A DNA stretch of 64,000 nucleotides from Nitrospira_E sp052156535 (lineage in GTDB: Bacteria; Nitrospirota; Nitrospiria; Nitrospirales; UBA8639): NCBI RefSeq assembly GCF_052156535.1, contig NZ_JBQKUP010000032.1:320116-384115 (forward strand). The letters run 5' to 3'. Positions 33,634 through 41,426 of the stretch are shown here, piece by piece (positions within the stretch are counted from its first letter, which is position 1; every line of letters begins with the position of its first letter). Below the pieces are notes generated by a model. The model did no database searches. It worked only from the letters and a program-made list of their open reading frames with translations, and was not told the origin of the DNA. The position numbers and the translations under genes were made by a program.

Positions 33634-34682
33634 GATTTGCTCCGTTGTAATAATGTTTGAATTCGTTCGTCCTGTCCCCCAAGCTTCAAGAATTCTTCGT
33701 AGTGTTTGAGAGCTTTTTGGGGAGTATTGCGATGAAACTCATACAACATGCCAAGATTATAGTGGGCTTCGGCCAACTGATCATTCAAGGACAAGGCTGT
33801 TTGATATTCCTTCTCGGCTTGATCAATTTTTGATAAGGCTGCATAGACGACTCCTAGATTGACATGCGCCTCCGAATTGTTGGGATCGAGTTTCGTGACG
33901 TGTTCAAACGCTTGCGCCGCTTCCTTGAAGGCTTCCTTTTGCTGGTAAAGGATGCCTAGGTTGAAATAGGCGCTAACTAAATCATGGTTTAATTTGACGG
34001 CATGTTGGTAGGCCTGAATGGCGTTGTCCACGTGATCAGATTGTTGAGCGAGTGATCCGGCCATTAACCATCCATTTACATACGTGGGATGGAGGGAGAC
34101 GAGCTGGTCGACGTAATGTTGGGCTTCATCAGTCTTTTGTTCCTGAGCCAGCCAAAACGCGATGCCGTATAATGAATCGACGCGATGAGGCTCGAGTTCC
34201 AAGACGGCCTGATGGGCTTTGATGGCTTGCTGCCCTTGTTGTTGTTGATCATAGAACGCCGCCAACGCGATGCGAGCCTCCGTAAACTTGGGATAGGCCT
34301 TCAAGGCAAGATTGAACGATTGCTCGGCTTTGGGGAATTGAGCCTGTTGCTGGTAGAGGGCGCCAAGATCGACATAGGCTTGAGCAAATTGGGGATAGGC
34401 CTCCACCGCCCGTTGCAATTCCATGATGGCTTTATCTGGTTGTTCAAGATTGTTGAGGATTAATCCCAAGAGATGGTGCGCCTCAGCGTATCCCGGGTAC
34501 AAGGACAGCGCACGCTCTAAGGGAGCAATGGCCGCAGTCCATTGTTGCTGTTCATAGGAGGAAAAGGCTTGGGAAAGAAGGTCCTGGGCTTCCCCTGCCT
34601 GGCTTGAGGGGCTGCCCATGCCGATATGGATGAGAAGGAGAAAAACCGCGATGAGTCTGAGCTTTGGGAAAAGAGGTATCAT
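33630..34682 (-). CDS. Exported TPR-repeat protein in the tonB operon
   Basis: A signal peptide (LRLIAVFLLLIHIGMGSPSS) precedes about nine TPR units across residues 30-345, such as AEAHHLLGLIL, AQAYVDLGALY and SEAHVNLGVVY. It is a paralogue of the TPR gene at 12840, sharing the closing NLGMLYEFH and LKLGGQDERIQTLL. The 4-base overlap with tonB and 37-base gap to the second TonB-like gene place it in the energiser operon. TPR proteins are found with several TonB systems; the partner is unknown. Confidence 0.82.
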   Translation of the reverse strand: MIPLFPKLRLIAVFLLLIHIGMGSPSSQAGEAQDLLSQAFSSYEQQQWTAAIAPLERALSLYPGYAEAHHLLGLILNNLEQPDKAIMELQRAVEAYPQFAQAYVDLGALYQQQAQFPKAEQSFNLALKAYPKFTEARIALAAFYDQQQQGQQAIKAHQAVLELEPHRVDSLYGIAFWLAQEQKTDEAQHYVDQLVSLHPTYVNGWLMAGSLAQQSDHVDNAIQAYQHAVKLNHDLVSAYFNLGILYQQKEAFKEAAQAFEHVTKLDPNNSEAHVNLGVVYAALSKIDQAEKEYQTALSLNDQLAEAHYNLGMLYEFHRNTPQKALKHYEEFLKLGGQDERIQTLLQRSKS

Positions 34683-34719
34683 GGGTTGACCTTATTAATA
34701 GTGGCAATTTTCCACAGAT

Positions 34720-35307
34720 TTATTGAAGCAAATCAAATCGAATGGGCAAATCCACGGTGGATGCAACTGCGAATTCTCCATTTTTTGCCGGTTCAAACAA
34801 CCAGTTTTTTACTGATTGCACGGCGCTCTCATCCAGGAGAGAAAATCCCGAACTTTCTTGAACGGTGGCATTCTTGACTATTCCATCGGCGGTTATCTGC
34901 GTTCGTAGCACCACCTTCCCATGCCAGCCTTGCTCTCTGGCCATTCGGGGATAGAGGGGGCGTTCGGTTTTCAGGGGTTTGACACCTGTCTTTCGCCCGC
35001 GTGTTGTTCCGATCTGGTCCAGGAGAAGACGGGGTATGGCCTGCTGTGGCAGGTCGACGAAATGGAGATCGGGAACAGCAAGGTGGTGAAAGGTCGTGGG
35101 TGTCCCTGAGTGGTTGAAAGAGGGCAACGGAAAAGAATAGGTTATACTGGTTTTTGTCACCGTTGTCCCAGTCACTTCAATGACCTCAAGTGTTTCAATA
35201 GGTTCTGAGCTTTCAGGCGGGTTTCCTGCCAAAGAAATTGGGTTGGAGGTCAGCGTGTACCAGAGAAATAAAAAAATATAAAACATTAGATTGTGATGAC
35301 GTACCAT
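34720..35307 (-). CDS. TonB C-terminal-domain protein with TonB-box-like segment
   Basis: Starting at 35307 (AAGGGG upstream), the 195-residue protein has a signal or anchor (LMFYIFLFLWYTLTSNP), then ETLEVIEVTGTTV, which looks like the TonB box of a receptor. The TonB C-terminal domain follows (YPRMAREQGWHGKVVLRTQI to VDLPIRFDL). The usual long Pro-rich spacer is missing. It may cap or compete in the TonB-receptor interaction rather than span the periplasm. It precedes the TPR and tonB genes in the same direction. Confidence 0.75.
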   Translation of the reverse strand: MVRHHNLMFYIFLFLWYTLTSNPISLAGNPPESSEPIETLEVIEVTGTTVTKTSITYSFPLPSFNHSGTPTTFHHLAVPDLHFVDLPQQAIPRLLLDQIGTTRGRKTGVKPLKTERPLYPRMAREQGWHGKVVLRTQITADGIVKNATVQESSGFSLLDESAVQSVKNWLFEPAKNGEFAVASTVDLPIRFDLLQ

Positions 35308-35586
35308 AAGATCTTTTCCCCTTAGGTAGCTTGACGACTGGTCATATTGCCTTATATCCATCGTTTATCTTTTTATATTTTCGGGTATTGCAACATCGAG
35401 AATAAAACCGGCTGGCTTTTTTGCCGGTAAAAAAATCACTTTCCCCTTAAGAAGTTTCCCCCCTCGTTTGGTCTCTCCGATCAGGAAGATATACGTCGCC
35501 ACCTCCTCTGATCGCGCTCTGGGGAACCGTTCTCCAGCTCCACTGGTTTTGGTGAAAACGGTTTAGGAGACAAACTTAATCTGATT

Positions 35587-35880
35587 TTACCGGGGTGGAG
35601 CTCTGGTTGTAAGAAAATGAGTGGAAACGAGAGAAGGGACTGAAGGAGATGGCCATTCCATGATGGTAAGGAGTTGAAAACTGGGGGAAATATCCAGGTT
35701 GTCTTCTGAAATGGTTTGTGCGGCAGCGCACATCCAGGAACAGACTCCCGTGCTGTGGGTGGTTGGTGTGTGGTGATGGGTATGGTCGGTAATATGCGAA
35801 GCATAGGTCAAATGCATGCTCCCCATGCTGAGGAAGAGCATCAGAATAAAAACGATGGTGAGACTTTTTCGATTGGTCAT
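35587..35880 (-). CDS. DUF2946-like small C-x-W-x-C protein, paralogue 5
   Basis: The 97-residue protein begins MTNRKSLTIVFILMLFLSMG with a likely signal peptide (cleavage near TYA-SH). Then come the His linker (HITDHTHHHTPTTH), C47-S-W-M-C51, a short hydrophobic part and the C-terminal LTTRAPPR. It heads the minus-strand TonB operon. A GTCTGTAGA core lies only a few bases before the ATG, and no ribosome site is visible, which leaves the start uncertain. Confidence 0.65.
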   Translation of the reverse strand: MTNRKSLTIVFILMLFLSMGSMHLTYASHITDHTHHHTPTTHSTGVCSWMCAAAQTISEDNLDISPSFQLLTIMEWPSPSVPSLVSTHFLTTRAPPR

Positions 35881-35884
35881 GGTA

Positions 35885-35893
35885 TCTACAGAC
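35885..35893 (-). promoter_or_regulatory. GTCTGTAGA-type core next to paralogue 5
   Basis: On the minus strand GGTCTGTAGATACC precedes the ATG directly. It shares the 9-base core of the long sites but not their flanks. It is weak support for co-regulation. Confidence 0.25.
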
Positions 35894-36165
35894 CAGAAAC
35901 GACTGAAACCCTATATAATAAAGGAGGCTTATGCTAGGGAAATACCCAAGATTCTGTCAAGCAAATGGCCGCCCTCCGCATCGTGTCGTCGTCTGTCACA
36001 GGATGAATCTTTGCGGTCATGAATCCTTCTCCCGTGAGTTGATTCCCACCGGTAATTCGGTATACTAAGATAACTGTACGGCTTGGAAAGGTGTATCTAG
36101 TCCTCCATCCCTATCCATCGTGAGTTTCTCCAACCCTATTTCTGTATCCGAGGTGTAAGGTCGAT

Positions 36166-38886
36166 ATGTTTGTTCGTCTATTAAATATCCTGTTTGGAAG
36201 CAAAAATGATCGAGAGCTGAAGCGGCTCAAGCCTCTGGTGGTAAGAGCCAATGAAATTGAGGATTCGTTGCAACCTCTTGATGACGCGGGTTTGGCGGCA
36301 AAGACTTCAATTTTTAAAAAAAGACTGGAAGCCGGAGAGACCTTAGACGATTTACTTCCGGAGGCGTTTGCCGTGTGCAGGGAAATGTCCAAGCGCCGGC
36401 TTGGCATGCGCCACTTTGATGTACAGTTGTTAGGGGGTATGGTCTTACATCAGGGCCGCATTGCTGAAATGCGCACGGGTGAAGGAAAAACCCTCGTCGC
36501 GACCCTTCCCGTCTATTTGAATGCCTTGGAAGGAAAAGGGGTTCATCTGGTTACCGTCAACGATTATCTGGCGAAGCGGGATGCCCAATGGATGGGACCG
36601 CTGTACCATGGCTTAGGTTTATCAGTCGGGACCATCCAACACGACGCCTCGTTTCTATTTGATCCGACTTATGATGCACCGGATAAACGGTTGCAATTCC
36701 TTCGACCGTGTTCTCGACGTGAGGCCTATGGGGCCGATATTACCTACGGGACCAATAATGAATTTGGCTTTGATTATTTGAGGGATAATCTCGTGGTTAC
36801 GGATTTGAGTCAGGGCGTTCAACGGGAGTTGAACTTTGCCATTGTTGACGAAGTTGACAGTATTCTCATCGACGAGGCTCGAACGCCGCTGATTATTTCC
36901 GGGCCCGCCGAACAAAGTACAGACCTCTATTTCCAAGTGGATCGGATCATTCCCCACCTCAAACGGGAAGAGGATTATACAGTTGAGGAGAAAACAAAAA
37001 CGGTGTCGTTGACCGAGGAAGGCAATGCGCATGTTGAGAAACTCTTGGGTGTCGATAATCTCTATGACTTGAAACACCTGAGTTTGGTGCATCACGTCAT
37101 TAAGGCCCTCCAGGCCCATGTGCTCTATCACCGGGATGTCGAGTATGTGGTGAAAGATGGCGAGGTGATGATCGTTGATGAGTTTACCGGTCGATTAATG
37201 CCGGGACGGCGCTGGAGTGATGGGCTTCATCAGGCTGTGGAGGCCAAAGAGGGGGTAAAAATTGCCAACGAAAACCAGACTCTGGCATCCGTGACGTTCC
37301 AGAATTATTTTCGTATGTACAATAAGCTGGCGGGCATGACCGGGACAGCGGACACCGAAGCCGCGGAATTCGCGAAAATTTACAACCTCGAAGTGAATGT
37401 GGTGCCCACCAATAGCACCATGATTCGCATTGATAATCCTGATGTGGTCTACAGGACGGAAAAGGAAAAATTCGAAGCCATTGCCGACGAGATCAAAGAG
37501 TATCATGAGAAGGGCCAACCGGTTCTGATTGGCACGATTTCCATTGAAAAATCCGAGCGTCTTGCGGCCTTATTGAAGCATCGGGGCGTGAAGCATCATG
37601 TCTTGAATGCCAAGTTCCATGAAAAAGAAGCCGAAATTATTGCCCAGGCGGGGCAAAAGGGTGCGGTGACGATCGCGACCAACATGGCCGGACGAGGCAC
37701 CGATATTTTATTGGGAGGCAATGCTGAAGCGCTCTTCAAACAACAGGTGATTTATCGGGGGGAAGAACTCACAGAAGAGGAGCAGCAAAAGGCCTACGAC
37801 ACAATAAAAGCCGCTTGTGATCAGAATAAAAAAGAAGTTTTGGCTGCTGGAGGGTTACATATCGTCGGGACCGAGCGTCATGAGAGCCGTCGGATCGACA
37901 ATCAGTTGAGAGGCCGGGCGGGTCGGCAGGGAGATCCTGGCTCCTCGCGGTTTTTCCTGTCCTTGGAAGATGACTTGCTCCGTATTTTTGCGTCTGAACG
38001 GGTCTCAAACCTTATGCTCAAGCTCGGCATGGAGGAGGGGGTGCCCATTGAGCACAGGATGGTCACCAAATCCATTGAAAACGCGCAAAAGAAAGTCGAA
38101 GGCCATAACTTTGAAATACGCAAACATCTTCTTGAATACGATGATGTGATGAGTAAGCAGCGGGAGGTTATCTATAAACATCGACAGAATGTGTTACATG
38201 CCACCGATGTCACAGAAGACGTTTTCGGTATGATCGAGGAAGTGGGCGAGCGCTTCGTCGATGTCTATTGCCCTGAGGAGCAATATGCCGAGGAATGGGA
38301 TATGGCGGGATTAGTCGAATCGGTGCAGGGACAATTCGGCGCGGATGTGATTCAAATTGAGGAGATTAAGGACGTCGGTCGAGATGCGCTCAAGGAAGAA
38401 ATTCCAGAAAAATTAAAGCAGGCCTATCGGACCAAAGTCCAAACCTTAATTCATGAGCATGGCGCCACCGAGGATTTAGTGCATTATGTGGAGCGCACAA
38501 TTCTGCTTCAAATGATTGACCATCATTGGAAAGATCACTTGTGGGGAATGGACCAATTGAAGGATGGAATCGGTCTGCGCGGGTATGGGCAAAAGGATCC
38601 CCTCGCCGAATATAAGCGTGAAGGCTATGACATGTTCGCAGGTATGATGGAACGGATTAAAAATGATACCTTAGAACGGCTCTTTAAATTTCAATTGGTT
38701 CGCGGGGAACGGCCTGAGCCTGAGCGGGAAACGCCCCGCCCGGCACAATTAAATTTGAACCGCGGAGGTGAATCTGCTGCCACTCCTCAACAACGCACCG
38801 TTCATCGTGCCGAAGAGAAAGTCGGACGGAACGATCCCTGCCCCTGTGGGAGCGGGAAAAAATACAAGAAATGCCATGGGACCTAA
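36166..38886 (+). CDS. secA: Preprotein translocase ATPase SecA
   Basis: The 906-residue protein is a full-length SecA. It has Walker A in MRTGEGKTLVATLP, the VNDYLAKRDAQWM helicase motif, DEAD-like VDEVDSILIDEARTPLIISG, MAGRGTDILLGGN, and RGRAGRQGDPGSS. The C-terminal zinc motif NDPCPCGSGKKYKKCHGT binds SecB and ribosomes. It drives export of unfolded proteins through SecYEG. It is monocistronic, with the divergent TonB island upstream. Confidence 0.98.
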   Translation: MFVRLLNILFGSKNDRELKRLKPLVVRANEIEDSLQPLDDAGLAAKTSIFKKRLEAGETLDDLLPEAFAVCREMSKRRLGMRHFDVQLLGGMVLHQGRIAEMRTGEGKTLVATLPVYLNALEGKGVHLVTVNDYLAKRDAQWMGPLYHGLGLSVGTIQHDASFLFDPTYDAPDKRLQFLRPCSRREAYGADITYGTNNEFGFDYLRDNLVVTDLSQGVQRELNFAIVDEVDSILIDEARTPLIISGPAEQSTDLYFQVDRIIPHLKREEDYTVEEKTKTVSLTEEGNAHVEKLLGVDNLYDLKHLSLVHHVIKALQAHVLYHRDVEYVVKDGEVMIVDEFTGRLMPGRRWSDGLHQAVEAKEGVKIANENQTLASVTFQNYFRMYNKLAGMTGTADTEAAEFAKIYNLEVNVVPTNSTMIRIDNPDVVYRTEKEKFEAIADEIKEYHEKGQPVLIGTISIEKSERLAALLKHRGVKHHVLNAKFHEKEAEIIAQAGQKGAVTIATNMAGRGTDILLGGNAEALFKQQVIYRGEELTEEEQQKAYDTIKAACDQNKKEVLAAGGLHIVGTERHESRRIDNQLRGRAGRQGDPGSSRFFLSLEDDLLRIFASERVSNLMLKLGMEEGVPIEHRMVTKSIENAQKKVEGHNFEIRKHLLEYDDVMSKQREVIYKHRQNVLHATDVTEDVFGMIEEVGERFVDVYCPEEQYAEEWDMAGLVESVQGQFGADVIQIEEIKDVGRDALKEEIPEKLKQAYRTKVQTLIHEHGATEDLVHYVERTILLQMIDHHWKDHLWGMDQLKDGIGLRGYGQKDPLAEYKREGYDMFAGMMERIKNDTLERLFKFQLVRGERPEPERETPRPAQLNLNRGGESAATPQQRTVHRAEEKVGRNDPCPCGSGKKYKKCHGT

Positions 38887-39122
38887 CACATGAAAGGCCC
38901 TCCTTTCTCTGCTCATTGATGCCAGTCTTGTTGTGACGGCTCTCCCTTTCTGTTTACCGCTACTCTTCCTTACTCTCCTGACCAGGATCGTATTCATAAC
39001 ATATTGAATCTATTGTTTTTTATTGCCTTAAAAAGTACGAAATTGCTTGACTTGACTGAAGGTAGGCCGTTATCGTAACCGATTCTCAATAGGCATATTG
39101 AAGGAGTGACCATAGTCCATTC

Positions 39123-40325
39123 GTGCCATCCGAATCACAGAAAATACAAAGTAAGCCAGACCTTATCGAGAAGATTTTGTCTGAAATTGGCCTTCATGGG
39201 CCCATGAGTTTTGCGCGTTTCATGGAATTGGCCCTCTACGATGTTCAACACGGATATTATATGACCAAAAAGTTTGAAACTGATTTCTCCTCCTCAGACC
39301 GAATCGGATGGGGTGGGGATTATTTTACTGCACCCGAGCTCTCCCCCATTTTGGCGAAAACATTGGTTCGTCAGATTTTGGCTATCGATGACCAGTTAGG
39401 CCATCCCTCTCAGTTTACTTTTATGGAGATTGGTGCAGGGAACGGAACTTTTGCCTTCGATTTCATTCAAGAGTGCCGAACGATTGCTTCTGATTTCTTT
39501 CACCGCCTCTCTTATCAAATCATTGAGCGGAGTTCCCATCTCCAATCGCGTCAGGCAGCCAGGCTCAGCACCTTAGGGAGGGAGTGGGGGGAAAGTCACC
39601 TGAGTTGGAAGTCTGCCATAGAGGAGGTTGAAACGGATTCCATAACCGGAGTTGTCTTTTCCAACGAATTAGTTGATGCGTTACCTGTACACCGGGTCCG
39701 AATGGCTGACCAACGCCTTCATGAAATATGTGTGGCCTACCAAAGCGGGCGTTTTGTTGAATGTCTGGATCATCGTCTGTCTCCGGAATTGATCGAATAC
39801 ATCGAGACGCATAAGATAGCCTTGAGTGAAGGGCAAACCTCCGAACTCCATCTTGCCGCTGAACTTTGGATGAAGCACGTGGCTCGCCTTCTTCACCGCG
39901 GTATCGTCGTGACCGTCGACTATGGTCATACGCATCGTGATTATTATCGGTCCGACCGAAAGGACGGGACTTTCTTATGTTATCACCGCCATGCCATTTC
40001 GACCGATCCGTATGTAAGGGTTGGAGAGCAGGATATGACGGCTCACGTCAACTTTTCCGCGTTGGCAAGCGTTGGGATGACCAATGGGTTGGACCTCGTC
40101 GGATTGACGACTATGGCCAATTGGCTGATCGGGTTAGGAGTCGAAGAATTGGTGCGAGACCAAGATCAGGAGTCTGATGATATAAGGGCGTTAGCGCATT
40201 TATTACGTCCGCATGGTATGGGGACAACCTTTAAGGTTCTGGTTCAGCGAAAAGGGATGGAGGCTTTCGCCCTTCAAGGGTTGCGTTATCCGGCTTTTTT
40301 TGATGACGTGGTGTTCTCGAATTGA
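39123..40325 (+). CDS. MidA/NDUFAF7-type SAM-dependent methyltransferase
   Basis: The 400-residue protein matches the MidA family: GPMSFARFMELALYDVQHGYY, DYFTAPELSPI, the SAM site FMEIGAGNGTFAFDF, FSNELVDALPVHRV, and VDYGHTHRDYY. The human homologue NDUFAF7 methylates an arginine of complex I subunit NDUFS2 (NuoD) during assembly. Here it sits directly upstream of nuoA, which makes the same role likely. The start is GTG; an in-frame stop lies shortly upstream, and the AAGGAG motif is rather distant (about 16 bases). Confidence 0.88.
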   Translation: MPSESQKIQSKPDLIEKILSEIGLHGPMSFARFMELALYDVQHGYYMTKKFETDFSSSDRIGWGGDYFTAPELSPILAKTLVRQILAIDDQLGHPSQFTFMEIGAGNGTFAFDFIQECRTIASDFFHRLSYQIIERSSHLQSRQAARLSTLGREWGESHLSWKSAIEEVETDSITGVVFSNELVDALPVHRVRMADQRLHEICVAYQSGRFVECLDHRLSPELIEYIETHKIALSEGQTSELHLAAELWMKHVARLLHRGIVVTVDYGHTHRDYYRSDRKDGTFLCYHRHAISTDPYVRVGEQDMTAHVNFSALASVGMTNGLDLVGLTTMANWLIGLGVEELVRDQDQESDDIRALAHLLRPHGMGTTFKVLVQRKGMEAFALQGLRYPAFFDDVVFSN

Positions 40326-40398
40326 AGAAGGCGGAGAAGAAAAATGGTAAGCGGAATTAGGGTCGTGCGTATGACTCATTTTGGAATGAGAGTGATCT

Positions 40399-40770
40399 AT
40401 GGGTAGTGAACCGGTTCCTTTTAATTATCTCCCCATCATCATCTTCATGGTTCTTGGGGCACTGTTTGGAGTCGGGTCCTTTGTCGTGGGGTGGTTTGTC
40501 CGGCCAAGCCGGCCCTATCGGGCGAAACTGCTTCCTTACGAAAGTGGCGCTCCGTTGTTTATGGACGCCAGGGTTCAGTTCCCCATGCGCTATTACATCA
40601 TTGCCATGCTCTTTGTCATTTTTGATATTGAGGTGGTGTTCTTATTTCCTTGGGCGGTGGTGTTTAAAAAGCTTGGCCTTCTTGGCCTTGTTGAAATGGG
40701 AGTGTTTCTGGCCATTCTCATTGTGGGGTTTTGGTATGCCTGGAAAAAAGGTGCGTTAGATTGGGATTAA
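40399..40770 (+). CDS. nuoA: NADH-quinone oxidoreductase subunit A
   Basis: The 123-residue protein has three membrane helices and the family signatures PYESGAPLF and RVQFPMRYYIIAMLFVIFDIEVVFLFPWA. It is part of the membrane arm near the quinone site of complex I. It is first of thirteen contiguous nuo genes. Confidence 0.95.
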   Translation: MGSEPVPFNYLPIIIFMVLGALFGVGSFVVGWFVRPSRPYRAKLLPYESGAPLFMDARVQFPMRYYIIAMLFVIFDIEVVFLFPWAVVFKKLGLLGLVEMGVFLAILIVGFWYAWKKGALDWD

Positions 40771-40822
40771 GAAAATAGTTCTTTTCTCCTGGAAAAAACC
40801 GGAGTCCACCCAGTACAATGGC

Positions 40823-40841
40823 ACCCCCACCTTTTGGGGGT
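40823..40841 (+). other. Hairpin between nuoA and nuoB
   Basis: A 7-bp stem (ACCCCCA with TGGGGGT) around a 5-base loop lies 52 bases after nuoA. No T tract follows. It may tune relative expression. Confidence 0.45.
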
Positions 40842-40887
40842 AGGCAACGAGCTTCATACAGAACATTGAGGTACCCACGATAATCTT

Positions 40888-41367
40888 ATGGGGATGCTTG
40901 AACGACAGCTTGAACCGAATATTATTACGACCAACCTGGACTATTGTATTGCCTGGTGTCGGAAGTCAGCCCTTTGGCCGATGACCTTCGGGTTAGCCTG
41001 CTGTGCGATTGAAATGATCGCCTCGGTGTCTTCCAAGTATGACATCGATCGTTTTGGGGCCGGGGTGTTTCGTGCCTCACCACGTCAGTCCGATTTGATG
41101 ATTGTGGCTGGGACGGTTTGTCGGAAAATGGCACCGGTGATCCGTCGAATTTATGATCAAATGGCGGAGCCCAGGTATGTGATATCCATGGGATCCTGCG
41201 CGACATCCGGAAATCATTATAATAGTTACAGTGTGGTTCAGGGTGTGGATCAAATAGTTCCTGTGGATGTCTATATCGCGGGTTGTCCTCCAAGACCTGA
41301 GGCACTCATGGATGGTCTCATCAAACTGCAAGAAAAAATTCAGAAAGAAAAATACTTCGTGAAATAG
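40888..41367 (+). CDS. nuoB: NADH-quinone oxidoreductase subunit B
   Basis: The 159-residue protein binds the terminal N2 iron-sulfur cluster that reduces quinone. The ligands are the adjacent pair in GLACCAIEM, GSCATSG and AGCPPRPEAL. It belongs to the peripheral arm, at the joint with NuoCD. Confidence 0.97.
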   Translation: MGMLERQLEPNIITTNLDYCIAWCRKSALWPMTFGLACCAIEMIASVSSKYDIDRFGAGVFRASPRQSDLMIVAGTVCRKMAPVIRRIYDQMAEPRYVISMGSCATSGNHYNSYSVVQGVDQIVPVDVYIAGCPPRPEALMDGLIKLQEKIQKEKYFVK

Positions 41368-41426
41368 CTCTGGAAGTTGTGTAGACGGTCTTTCGATATT
41401 CCACGATTCAGCAGCAAATTTGATTT

